Source: an uncultured Pelagibacteraceae bacterium
GTDB taxonomy: Bacteria > Pseudomonadota > Alphaproteobacteria > Pelagibacterales > Pelagibacteraceae
Length of the DNA: 64,000 nt
Assembly (NCBI GenBank): GCA_902613065.1
Contig: CACMFU010000003.1
Span: 47,835 to 111,834 of the forward strand
Direction: 5' to 3'
Shown: piece after piece, positions 53,516 through 62,459 of the stretch
How the letters are laid out: each line of letters begins with the position of its first letter
Numbering within the stretch: the stretch's first letter is position 1
Translations under genes and position numbers: made by a program
The notes under the pieces: model-generated
Told to the model about the DNA's origin: nothing
Databases searched by the model: none
The model's input: the letters and a program-made list of their open reading frames with translations, nothing else

Positions 53516-54402
53516 TACTTGTGTTTTACAAGCTTTAATTTTTCTCTTGTTTCTGAAGGTGACATAATTTCTACACCAAGATCTGTGACGATCCTTATAG
53601 CTTTCTCAACTAATTGAGGATTTGTTGCCAATTTACCTTTGGATAAATATAAATTATCCTCTAAACCAACTCTTGGGTTACCTCCCATTACTACAGTTTG
53701 AGCAACATATGGCATTTCGTTTTTAGATATTGCAAAACCTGACCATATACCTTCTTTAGGCATTATATCTTTCATCGCTTGCATAGCTAATGGTGTTGCC
53801 GGTGCTCCCCATGGAATTCCTAAACACATTTGAAAAAGAGGTGGATCACTTAATAATCCCTCTTTATATAATTGAGCTCCAAACCACATATTTCCTAAAT
53901 CAAAAGCTTCTATTTCAGGTTTAACTTTTATTTCTTGAAGTTTTTTTGCAGCTTTTCTTAAATCGTTAGGTGTGTTGACTGTGATAACTGAACTATCTCC
54001 AAAATTTAAGGTTCCACAATCAAGTGTGCATATTTCTGGAAGAAATTGTTCTGCATTAGCAATTCTTTCCATTACATTTGCCATGTCTGTCATTGGACCA
54101 AATTCTAAAGGGTTCGTGCCTTGACCGATATCTAAATCACCGCCCATGCCTGTCGTGAGATTAAGAATTACATCAGTTTCAGATGATCTCACTCTGTCAA
54201 CCACTTCTTTATAAAGCTCGAGTCTTCTACTTGGAGTTCCATCTTCCTCTCTGACATGGATATGGGCAATTGCAGCACCAGCTTTAGCAGACTCTATTGC
54301 TGCTTTTGCAATTTGCTCTGGTGTTTTAGGTAAATCAGGATGTTTACTTGCTGTATCACCAGATCCTGTAACTGCACATGAGATGAAGACCTTATTGTTC
54401 AT
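53515..54402 (-). CDS. BKACE-family enzyme, likely dehydrocarnitine cleavage enzyme
   Basis: 295-residue beta-keto acid cleavage enzyme (formerly DUF849), a Zn-dependent TIM barrel. It splits 3-dehydrocarnitine with acetyl-CoA into betainyl-CoA and acetoacetate. Seen: ISCAVTGSGDTASKHPDLP, AAIAHIHVREEDGTPSR with the His-x-His zinc site, NLTTGMGGDLDIG, GNPRVGLEDNLYLSKG. The AVTGSGDT start and the neighbour identity point to the carnitine branch rather than 3-keto-5-aminohexanoate. First gene of a three-gene minus-strand operon, divergent from the CitE gene across a 59-base promoter region. Confidence 0.88.
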   Translation of the reverse strand: MNNKVFISCAVTGSGDTASKHPDLPKTPEQIAKAAIESAKAGAAIAHIHVREEDGTPSRRLELYKEVVDRVRSSETDVILNLTTGMGGDLDIGQGTNPLEFGPMTDMANVMERIANAEQFLPEICTLDCGTLNFGDSSVITVNTPNDLRKAAKKLQEIKVKPEIEAFDLGNMWFGAQLYKEGLLSDPPLFQMCLGIPWGAPATPLAMQAMKDIMPKEGIWSGFAISKNEMPYVAQTVVMGGNPRVGLEDNLYLSKGKLATNPQLVEKAIRIVTDLGVEIMSPSETREKLKLVKHK

Positions 54403-54461
54403 TTTTATTTCTAGAAAAATATAATATCATATCATCAATAATTATAGGAAATAAAAATTAA

Positions 54462-55322
54462 ATGGACTTAAATAAACTAAGGGTTAGACGTAGCTTTATA
54501 TTTACACCAGGTCTTCAACCAGAAATGTTTCCAAAAGCCTTGGCTTCAGGAGCTGATATGGTTTGTATAGAATTAGAAGATGGAATTGCCATGAAAGATA
54601 AAGACGAGGCAAGGAAAAATACTATTGAAGCATTAAAGTCACTAGAGGTAAAAAATGATGTTGAACTAGTTGTTAGATTAAATTGTCAAAGAACTAAAAA
54701 TGGTCTTTTAGACTTAGAAGCTATTGCTTCAAATAAACTAAAGGTTAAAGCTATAATGTTGCCTAAAGTTAAAACACCTGACGAAATTACATTTATTGAT
54801 GACATGCTTACTGATTGTGGTTTAGATACTGATCTTCATGTTATAATGGAAACTAATCAAGCTCTTGAAAGTATTTATGATATTGCACATTCTAGCGATA
54901 GAATAGTTGCTTTATATTTTGGTGGAGAGGATATGGCAGCAGAATTGAGAGTGGAAAACAAATTAGAGAATTTAGTTTATGCAAGATCAAGGTTAGTTCA
55001 TGCTGGCGCAAGTAAAGGAGTTGATGTTATTGATGTTCCTTATTTAAATTTAGAAGATATGGAAGGAATGAAAAAAGAAGCACAGTTTGTCAAAAATTTA
55101 GGTTTCACTGGAAAAGGATCGATTCATCCGAAACAAATAAGTATTTTAAATAAAATTTTTACTCCAACAGAGGAAGAAATAAATAAAGCTAAAAAAATTA
55201 TGGATCAATTTAAAAAAGCAAATACAGGTTTAGTTGTAATAGATGGTAAATTGATAGAAAGACCTGTTTTAAGAGAGATGCAAAGAAAATTGTTAGTAGC
55301 AGATAAAATAAATAAAAGCTAA
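54462..55322 (+). CDS. HpcH/HpaI or CitE-like lyase
   Basis: 286-residue enzyme of the CitE/malyl-CoA lyase family: RSFIFTPGLQPEMFPKALASGADMVCIELEDG, MLPKVKTPDEI, ALYFGGEDMAAELR with the Mg-ligand Glu/Asp, and GFTGKGSIHPKQI at the end. Members cleave citryl-CoA, malyl-CoA or citramalyl-CoA, or act as thioesterases on such CoA esters. In the carnitine context it may process a CoA intermediate, but betainyl-CoA release is better explained by the thioesterase that follows. AGGA ribosome site upstream. Confidence 0.85.
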   Translation: MDLNKLRVRRSFIFTPGLQPEMFPKALASGADMVCIELEDGIAMKDKDEARKNTIEALKSLEVKNDVELVVRLNCQRTKNGLLDLEAIASNKLKVKAIMLPKVKTPDEITFIDDMLTDCGLDTDLHVIMETNQALESIYDIAHSSDRIVALYFGGEDMAAELRVENKLENLVYARSRLVHAGASKGVDVIDVPYLNLEDMEGMKKEAQFVKNLGFTGKGSIHPKQISILNKIFTPTEEEINKAKKIMDQFKKANTGLVVIDGKLIERPVLREMQRKLLVADKINKS

Positions 55323-55326
55323 TAAA

Positions 55327-55794
55327 ATGGCATTTCATTTAGCTTCGAGAAAAATAATAAAAGATTGGACAGATTATAATGAGCATATGAACATGGCTTA
55401 TTATGTTTTAATTTTTGATGAAGCATGGGAAACAATGCTTAATAAATTTGATATGGGCGGAGCTAAAGCACAAATAAATAAAAGAAGTACAATGGTGGTT
55501 GAAACAAGAACAACTTACGACAATGAAGTTAAAGAAAATGAAGAAGTTGATGTTTATTGCACTTTCTTTGATCATGATAAGAAAAGATTACATTTAAAAT
55601 GTGAGATGATCGAAAAAAAAACAGGAAAACTTGCTGCAACTACAGAAAGTATATCTCTTTATATTGATCTTGAAAAAAGAAAAGTTACAGAATTTGAAGA
55701 AGATAAAATAAAAATTATGGATGATTTTATTAACGAAAATAAAAATAGTTTTAAATCAGATAAATTAGTACTTGCAGATAAACTTAAAAAGTAA
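55327..55794 (+). CDS. Hotdog thioesterase, likely betainyl-CoA thioesterase
   Basis: 155-residue hotdog-fold thioesterase with DWTDYNEHMNMAYYVLIFDEA at the start, the catalytic Asp/His/Asn region of 4-hydroxybenzoyl-CoA-type thioesterases, and a normal 4-strand pattern after it. In carnitine-degrading bacteria the enzyme that frees glycine betaine from betainyl-CoA has this look and is often fused to carnitine dehydrogenase. Four bases after the CitE-like stop and immediately before the flavoprotein gene, so the three are one operon. Confidence 0.82.
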   Translation: MAFHLASRKIIKDWTDYNEHMNMAYYVLIFDEAWETMLNKFDMGGAKAQINKRSTMVVETRTTYDNEVKENEEVDVYCTFFDHDKKRLHLKCEMIEKKTGKLAATTESISLYIDLEKRKVTEFEEDKIKIMDDFINENKNSFKSDKLVLADKLKK

Positions 55795-57375
55795 ATGAAT
55801 TTTGACTACATAATTGTTGGAGCTGGTACAGCAGGATGTGTTCTTGCAAATAGATTAAGTGAAAATGGGAAATTTAATGTTGCCTTGTTTGAGGCAGGTG
55901 GATCTAGTGATATTTGGAAAGTTAATATGCCTTTGGCAATTCTATATGCAATGCACGATCCCAAATATAATTATAAATATTATTCAGAACCAGAGCCTAA
56001 TTTAAATAATAGAAGATTATTTTGCCCAAGAGGAAAAATGGTAGGTGGTTGTTCTGCACATAACGGAATGGTTTATGTTCGAGGAAACAAAAACGACTAT
56101 GAGAGATGGGCCTCATTTGGCTTGAAATCATGGTCTTATGAAAATGTTTTACCGTTTTTTAAAAAAATTGAGACATGGTCTGAAGGAGAGAATGAATTCA
56201 GAGGTGGAAAGGGAATTTTGCCAGTAAATCAATCCAAAAATAAAAATCCTTTGTTTGGCGCTTTTATTAACGCTTCTGTTGAAGCGGGGTATAAACAAAA
56301 TAATGACATGAACGGAGAAGATCAAGAAGGATTTGGAATGTATGATATTACAATTCATAAAGGTCAAAGAGCTAGCGCTTCTAAATATTATCTAGAACCT
56401 GCAAAAAAAAGAAAAAATTTAAAAGTCTTTACCAATTCTTTTGCTGAAAGGATTATTTTTGAGGGAAAAAAAGCAGTTGGAATAGAGGTAAATATCAAAA
56501 ATAAAGTCACAAAGGTTTATGCTAACAAAGAAGTTGTTTTAAGTGGGGGTTCAATCAATTCACCGCAACTATTAATGTTATCAGGTGTAGGACCTGAAAA
56601 AGATTTAAAAGATAAAGGAATTAATGTTGTACACTCTTTAGAGGGAGTAGGTCAAAATTTACAAGATCATTTAGAAACCTACATTCAGCAAGAATGTAAG
56701 ACTAAAGATACACTTTATTCTTATGTTAACAAAATAAATATGCTTAAAATTGGTATTCAATGGTTTCTTTCAAAAAGTGGTCCATGTTCTACTTCATTTT
56801 TAGAAGCAGGTGGTTTCTGCAAATCTTCAGAAGACAAAAGCTATCCAAATATTCAATTTCATTTTTTTCCAGCATTTGTAATCGATCATGGATTAGTTGA
56901 TCCTGACAGACATGGTTATCAATTACACGCAAGTTTGAATCAACCTAAAAGTAGAGGACATATTAAATTAAATAGTTCAAATCCATACGATTACCCTAAA
57001 ATTCAATTTAATTATTTAGAAGATGAATATGATTTAAAAGAAACAATTAAGTGTGTTCGTGTAGCTAGAAAGATTTTAAGTCAAGATTCAATGAAACCTT
57101 ACGCTGGAAGAGAGATAGGTCCAGGTGAAAATGCAACTGATGATGAGCAAATTACAGAGTATATTAGATCAAAAGCCGAAACAGCTTATCATCCATCCTG
57201 TACATTAAAAATGGGTGTGGACAAAATGGCTGTAGTTGATGAAAAATTGAAAGTTCATGGTTTAGAAAATTTAAGAGTTGCAGATGCCTCGATAATGCCA
57301 GAGATTACAAGTGGTAATTTAAATGCACCAACTTTAATGATAGGTGAAAGAGCAGCAGATTTTATCCTTAATTAG
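55795..57375 (+). CDS. GMC-family choline dehydrogenase-like flavoprotein
   Basis: 526-residue FAD oxidoreductase. FAD motif YIIVGAGTAGCVLANRL, MVGGCSAHNGMVYVRG, second GMC signature SGGSINSPQLLMLSG, and the active-site His in AYHPSCTLKMG with Asn in SGNLNAPTLM. Choline dehydrogenase reads YHPVGTCKMG, so the substrate may differ. Starts right after the thioesterase stop. It could oxidise choline to betaine aldehyde, feeding betaine from another source. Overlaps the convergent GFA gene by eight bases. Confidence 0.85.
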   Translation: MNFDYIIVGAGTAGCVLANRLSENGKFNVALFEAGGSSDIWKVNMPLAILYAMHDPKYNYKYYSEPEPNLNNRRLFCPRGKMVGGCSAHNGMVYVRGNKNDYERWASFGLKSWSYENVLPFFKKIETWSEGENEFRGGKGILPVNQSKNKNPLFGAFINASVEAGYKQNNDMNGEDQEGFGMYDITIHKGQRASASKYYLEPAKKRKNLKVFTNSFAERIIFEGKKAVGIEVNIKNKVTKVYANKEVVLSGGSINSPQLLMLSGVGPEKDLKDKGINVVHSLEGVGQNLQDHLETYIQQECKTKDTLYSYVNKINMLKIGIQWFLSKSGPCSTSFLEAGGFCKSSEDKSYPNIQFHFFPAFVIDHGLVDPDRHGYQLHASLNQPKSRGHIKLNSSNPYDYPKIQFNYLEDEYDLKETIKCVRVARKILSQDSMKPYAGREIGPGENATDDEQITEYIRSKAETAYHPSCTLKMGVDKMAVVDEKLKVHGLENLRVADASIMPEITSGNLNAPTLMIGERAADFILN

Positions 57376-57844
57376 TCTCAAGATATTTTTTATATCTATC
57401 TAAACTTTCTTTAGGCCAAGCAATTTTTGGGTCATACATCTCATCATAGCAAATATCTTTGTCTGCAATATTTATCCATGGATCTTTATTTTTAACAAAT
57501 ATGTGTGCTTGAGGTGGAAAAAGCTCTGGATTAGATAAAGTATTTGTTCTGATACTTATCCTTTTAACAGCGAATTCATAGTCAGAATAAATGTAAACAC
57601 CACACTTTTTGCAAAAGTAAACTTTGCAGCTTTTTCCACTGCCTGCAATTAACTTCTTTTTTAAAAGCTCACCTTTAATATCTAATGAATTTTCAAAAAT
57701 ACTTGTATTAACAACGAAAGATGATCCGGTAATTTTCTTACAATCTTTACAATGACAAGCATGTGTAAATAAAGGCTTAGATTTAATAGTATATTCAATT
57801 TCTCCACAAATACAGCTACCAGAAATTGGTTTAAAATCTTCCAT
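57368..57844 (-). CDS. GFA-family zinc protein, copy 2
   Basis: 158-residue GFA/CENP-V-type zinc protein: GSCICGEIEY, HACHCKDCKKITGS, YFCKKCGVYIYS. Related to but clearly different from the copy at 52164-52577. Its start faces the EamA gene across 62 bases. The role of two GFA genes flanking a demethylation-associated island is unclear; formaldehyde handling is a family-name inference only. Confidence 0.85.
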   Translation of the reverse strand: MEDFKPISGSCICGEIEYTIKSKPLFTHACHCKDCKKITGSSFVVNTSIFENSLDIKGELLKKKLIAGSGKSCKVYFCKKCGVYIYSDYEFAVKRISIRTNTLSNPELFPPQAHIFVKNKDPWINIADKDICYDEMYDPKIAWPKESLDRYKKYLETN

Positions 57845-57906
57845 AAATATTTTTTAGAGTATCTTATTAATTATGAAGGTTAAAGTTTTTTTGATATAGG
57901 TGCGAT

Positions 57907-58854
57907 ATGCAAACAAACGATAATACAAAGGGTATTTTTTTTATTATGACTGGAATGGCCTTTTTTTCCATTCAAGATTCATTGATAAAATTTATTTTTG
58001 AAGATATTGCATTATTTGAGTTATATTTGGGAAGAACTTTAATACAAGCAACTATTCTCATATCTTTTTTTTTAATAACAAAAAAAAAATTTACTCTTAA
58101 AACTCATTATCCTTTTTTAACTTTAGTAAGGGTTGTTTGTTTCTTTTTTGGATTTGCTTTTTTTTATATTTCTTTAACCTTTATGTCTTTAGCGATGGTT
58201 AGTGCTTTATTTTTCTCATGTCCTTTCTTTATGTCTATGTTTGCTAAATTTTTTTTAAAGGAGCAAATTGGAATTAGAAGATGGAGTGCAATTGTTGTAG
58301 GTTTTATAGGGGTATTAATTGTACTTAATCCAACACTTGAAGAATTTAACTTTTTCAAATTAGCGCCTGTTGGCTGTGCACTTTGTTATGCATGTTCGAT
58401 GACAATTACAAAATATACCTCTGATAAAGATAATATTTATACTCAAATGACCTTGCTTTATATTTTTGCAGTCGTTGTTAGTTTAATTATTTATCTTGTT
58501 AGTGGAGATGGAAAATTTAATAATTTTTCTGATCCTACTTTACAATTTATTGTGAGAGAATGGTTTACTAACCCTTCTGCTTCATGGCCATATGTCTTTG
58601 TAATGGGAGTAGTTGCGTCTATATCTTTCTTTTGTGTCTTTTCAGCTTATAGTATTGCCTCACCATCAATTGTATCTTTGTTTGAATACTCTTATATAAT
58701 TTTTGCGATGATTGCAGGATACATATTATTTGAAACAGTGCCTGAGCTAAGAACGTTCCTTGGGGCATCAATAATTATCTTTGCTGGTGTCTATATTTAT
58801 TATAGAGAGAAGGTGCGGGGTCAAATGATTGTGACGGATACTCCAAATAGGTAG
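57907..58854 (+). CDS. EamA/DMT-family transporter, copy 3
   Basis: 315-residue membrane protein with ten helices; RRWSAIVVGFIGVLIVLNPTLEEFNFFKLAPVGCALCYACS carries the end of the first EamA repeat and SPSIVSLFEYSYIIFAMIAGYILFE the second. Similar in arrangement to the protein at 44833-45765. Probably an exporter; cargo unknown. Closes the betaine/carnitine island before the subtilase gene. Confidence 0.88.
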   Translation: MQTNDNTKGIFFIMTGMAFFSIQDSLIKFIFEDIALFELYLGRTLIQATILISFFLITKKKFTLKTHYPFLTLVRVVCFFFGFAFFYISLTFMSLAMVSALFFSCPFFMSMFAKFFLKEQIGIRRWSAIVVGFIGVLIVLNPTLEEFNFFKLAPVGCALCYACSMTITKYTSDKDNIYTQMTLLYIFAVVVSLIIYLVSGDGKFNNFSDPTLQFIVREWFTNPSASWPYVFVMGVVASISFFCVFSAYSIASPSIVSLFEYSYIIFAMIAGYILFETVPELRTFLGASIIIFAGVYIYYREKVRGQMIVTDTPNR

Positions 58855-58909
58855 TTAATAATAATTTTATTATTTATTAAATTTAGTCTTGCTATGATAA
58901 AATTTTATA

Positions 58910-61900
58910 ATGAAATTTAAATTTTTTATATTCTTTTTTACAGTTTTTTTTAATATTTATAGTTCAAGTTATTCATCAAATTTTAATAATTTTTCTGAGC
59001 TGAGAGATTGTGTTGACACTTATTATAAATATGAAATGTTTCTAAACAATCTACAAAAATGTTTTGATAAAAAAAATATCAAAGTAGATAAAAAAGTTTA
59101 CAGGATAATAGATAATAAAAATGGAATAATAAACGATATTGTTAACTTAAACATAGAAGATTTTAACAAAAAAAAAGACTTAGGTGATATTTTAAATAAT
59201 ATTTTTTCTCCTGAATTTAAGAACAAAGCAGATGAAGACATATTTGATAGACCAACAGCATTATCTGAAAATTATCTCGAGAATTACAAAGAAAAAATTG
59301 AACTAAATAAAATTCAAAAAAATAAAATTGAATTAACAAATAATGATTTTGTAAAATTAAATAATCATATAAGAAATAACCCAAAAGATATCTTTGCGCT
59401 AACGGAGGACATTAACAGTTTAGCTTTAGAAGGAAACTATATTTCAGAATTTAAGCGGCAAGAAGCTTTGTTAAATCTTTATAATTCATTTGATCCCTTA
59501 GAACTAAATATTATTTTTAATTCAAATCCACCAGTGATGAATAATCCAGTTGCTTTAGTTGGGCTTGCTGGTGCTGTTGCTCTAGGTGCTGGTGGAGGTG
59601 GGGGTGGTGGAGGAAGTGGAGGATCTTCTGGTCCTGCTACTATTTCATACTCCAAATCATCAAGTAGTATTAGTGAATGTGGTACATCTATCACATTTAC
59701 AGCAAATTTGACGAAAGCTCATACATCTAACGTTTCAATTACTTACAGTACAGGAGGAACAGCTACAGATGGTGTTGATTTTAATTTGTCTTCTACTACA
59801 TCAACAATTGTAGCTGGCGGAACTTCTGCTTCAATAACTCTATCTCCAGTAAATGACACAACGAATGAAACGTCTGAAACAGTTATTTTGACAGCAAGTA
59901 CATCGGATGTGTCTTCAACTGGAAATACCAGTACTACTATAACTATACATGATTATGTATTAGCATGTAATTCAACTGCTTATTCTGAAGATACGACTGT
60001 CCAAAATACAATAAAAAATAGATCTGCTTGGCTAACAGTTGATCAATCAAGTAATAATGTACATCCTTATGAATTATTTAATTTACATAAAGCTCATTCT
60101 TACAAAGATAGTGGAGGACAATATTTAACTGGAGAGGGTGAAACTATATTTATTATAGATGATAAATTTACTCCTGCTCATGATACCTATGCTAATAAGA
60201 CTGTTACAGTTATTGATGTAACAACACCAAGTAATAGTTCAACTAATCATGGAGATCATGTAGCTAGCATTGCTGCAGGTGATATCAATGGAACAACTCA
60301 TGGAGTTGCCCCTGATGCAGATCTTGTACTTGCATCTTTTGATACAAGTTCTTATGCAAATTTGGCCACTGATTATGATACTGCGAGAACTAATCATGCA
60401 CCTATAGTTGTTAATAATAGCTGGGGAATACAACAAAATTGTAGTGGAGGTTCATGCACAAGTGCATTAACATTTGACGAAGTTAAAACGGCCGCAACTA
60501 ATAATGGGGTTACTATTAGAGAGCAGTTAGCAAATAACTGGGGAGGTTCAGCGGCTGTATCAAGTTACATTACAGCAATGGATAATTTTCAAAATAATGG
60601 AGTAATTGTCTGGGCAAGTTCTAATTATGTAAATGATAGTGATGTTGGTTTAGAAGGAGGATTGCCTGCTTATTTTGATGGGGTGCAAGACTCAGTTGAT
60701 TTATCTGATGCTTGGTTGTCAGTTATGTGGGCAGAATTCACTGGTACATCCTTAACTGGAGCTACAGAGTCTGATTTTAATAGATTAGGTAATCCTTGTG
60801 GAAACGCCAAAGAATGGTGTTTAGTAGTTGATGACCAAGAAATAGGAGCAGCTGGATACGTTGACACTGGAGGAACAAGTCAATGGATGGTTAATGGTGG
60901 ATCTTCTATGGGCGCTCCCCAAGTTTCAGGAATGATAGCTTTACTTGGTCAAGCTTTTCCAAATCACACTCCAGAACAACTAACTGATAGATTATTAGCA
61001 TCTGCAAACAATGCTTGGTTTACGCCTTCAGGAAATACAACATTTACTACTCATGGAGCATCTATTAAACACGGTTATAATGATACATGGGGTCATGGCG
61101 TTCCCGATCTCTACGCAGCCTTGTCACCAATAACCACTAGTAAAAATCCTTTGTCATTTGGTGGTGGAGGCGGATCTGGAGGCGGAGGATCAGGAGGAGG
61201 TGGCGGTTCTGGTAATGCTATGCCTTTTTCAGCAATGAAGAAATATCCAGTTTCACAAACATCGTTTACATCATCTATCTCACTGGGGAATTCAATTTCT
61301 AATGGACTAAAAAATAAATATACCTACGCTTACGATGCTCTTCATGGTGGTTTCAAAATATATTTATCAGATTTTATAAACGAAGAAAATTTAGAAAACC
61401 AAAAAATAGAAATCAACTTAAATAATGAAATTGAAAAATTGACTAATTTTGACACTTTAAACAAAATGGACAAAAATATTTTAAAAGGAGAATTATTTAA
61501 TTTTAAAGATGAATTTAATTATGGATCAAGCATCACATTAGATAATCCAAATTTAGCTATTCAAAATACTATTCCAAAAAATAATTTTTATACAAACCCA
61601 TTTCTATCAGAAAATAATGGACTAGGTTTAAATCAGAAACTTTATATTTCAGGAAATGATTTATTTTTAAGTTACAATAATTCAAAATTAAATCCTTTAA
61701 CAAATATAAATCATGATATCATATTACCAATAGAGACATTTGCAGCATCATTAAATTTAAACAATAATGTATTTGAACAATTTTCACTCACAACTGGTAT
61801 ATTAAAAGAAAAAGAGAGTTTTCTACTCTCTAAGTCTAGTGGTGCTTTTGGATTTGAAAATGAGAATGTTACAAACTTTTATGGAATAAATTTATTAAAA

Positions 61901-62335
61901 AATTTCAATAAAAATAGTAATTTATCATTTAGTAATACATTTGGTTTTTCAAATTTTAAAAATAATAATAACAATTTTATTCTAGGATCTACAAATGTAA
62001 TGAGTACAAGTTTTGAAATTGACTATGAAGTAAATAATATTTATGGAAATGATAAGTTTAACTTAACATTTTCCCAGCCAAATAGAGTTGAAAAAGGAGA
62101 GATGAATTTAAGATTAATTGGTCTATCCGATAAGAATGGAATAATACCATTTAAAGACCATAAAATTAATTTAAGTCCTTCGGGAAGACAAAAAGATGTA
62201 ACTTTAAGTTATAAAAAATCTATAAATAAAAATATTAAATTAGGATTAAAGGCTGTGATTACCGATGATATTGGACATATTAAAAATAGAGATTTAAATA
62301 CTGATATTCTTTTAACTGGGTCAGCAAGTTTTTAA
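58910..62335 (+). CDS. Subtilase-family surface protein, autotransporter-like
   Basis: 1141-residue secreted protein. Signal peptide at residues 1-22; helical region to about 200; Gly-rich linker about 227-241; Calx-beta-like domain about 245-347; S8 protease domain about 385-745 with Asp in FIIDDKF (about 416), H447 in NHGDHVAS and S666 in NGGSSMGAP; a second linker of repeated Gly4-5-Ser units about 750-768; then about 370 residues ending in LLTGSASF. The final Phe and the QPNRVEKGEM...SPSGRQKDV region match beta-barrel ends of subtilase autotransporters. All triad residues present. Confidence 0.85.
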   Translation: MKFKFFIFFFTVFFNIYSSSYSSNFNNFSELRDCVDTYYKYEMFLNNLQKCFDKKNIKVDKKVYRIIDNKNGIINDIVNLNIEDFNKKKDLGDILNNIFSPEFKNKADEDIFDRPTALSENYLENYKEKIELNKIQKNKIELTNNDFVKLNNHIRNNPKDIFALTEDINSLALEGNYISEFKRQEALLNLYNSFDPLELNIIFNSNPPVMNNPVALVGLAGAVALGAGGGGGGGGSGGSSGPATISYSKSSSSISECGTSITFTANLTKAHTSNVSITYSTGGTATDGVDFNLSSTTSTIVAGGTSASITLSPVNDTTNETSETVILTASTSDVSSTGNTSTTITIHDYVLACNSTAYSEDTTVQNTIKNRSAWLTVDQSSNNVHPYELFNLHKAHSYKDSGGQYLTGEGETIFIIDDKFTPAHDTYANKTVTVIDVTTPSNSSTNHGDHVASIAAGDINGTTHGVAPDADLVLASFDTSSYANLATDYDTARTNHAPIVVNNSWGIQQNCSGGSCTSALTFDEVKTAATNNGVTIREQLANNWGGSAAVSSYITAMDNFQNNGVIVWASSNYVNDSDVGLEGGLPAYFDGVQDSVDLSDAWLSVMWAEFTGTSLTGATESDFNRLGNPCGNAKEWCLVVDDQEIGAAGYVDTGGTSQWMVNGGSSMGAPQVSGMIALLGQAFPNHTPEQLTDRLLASANNAWFTPSGNTTFTTHGASIKHGYNDTWGHGVPDLYAALSPITTSKNPLSFGGGGGSGGGGSGGGGGSGNAMPFSAMKKYPVSQTSFTSSISLGNSISNGLKNKYTYAYDALHGGFKIYLSDFINEENLENQKIEINLNNEIEKLTNFDTLNKMDKNILKGELFNFKDEFNYGSSITLDNPNLAIQNTIPKNNFYTNPFLSENNGLGLNQKLYISGNDLFLSYNNSKLNPLTNINHDIILPIETFAASLNLNNNVFEQFSLTTGILKEKESFLLSKSSGAFGFENENVTNFYGINLLKNFNKNSNLSFSNTFGFSNFKNNNNNFILGSTNVMSTSFEIDYEVNNIYGNDKFNLTFSQPNRVEKGEMNLRLIGLSDKNGIIPFKDHKINLSPSGRQKDVTLSYKKSINKNIKLGLKAVITDDIGHIKNRDLNTDILLTGSASF

Positions 62336-62434
62336 AAAATATATTTTTGTTAATAAATTATTAATATTACGCGGTAAAATTGATAATTTTCCCATTGAAA
62401 AATTAAATTAATAAGATTTAATTTTAAAAATATA

Positions 62435-62448
62435 AATTGTTAACAATT
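62435..62448. promoter_or_regulatory. 14-base palindrome before the Liv-type binding-protein gene
   Basis: Perfect palindrome AATTGTTAACAATT ending 11 bases before the ATG at 62460 and directly before the ribosome site AAAGGGA. A regulator bound here, or RNA folding of the same bases, would touch translation start. The rest of the 124-base gap is nearly pure A/T with a few short inverted repeats and no gene. Confidence 0.35.
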
Positions 62449-62459
62449 AAAGGGAAAAT

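Noticed and set aside
61162..61215. Short tandem repeat as possible mobile or CRISPR-like repeat
   Set aside because: The repeated bases encode the Gly/Ser spacer in frame within the subtilase gene; no spacers or cas genes are present.
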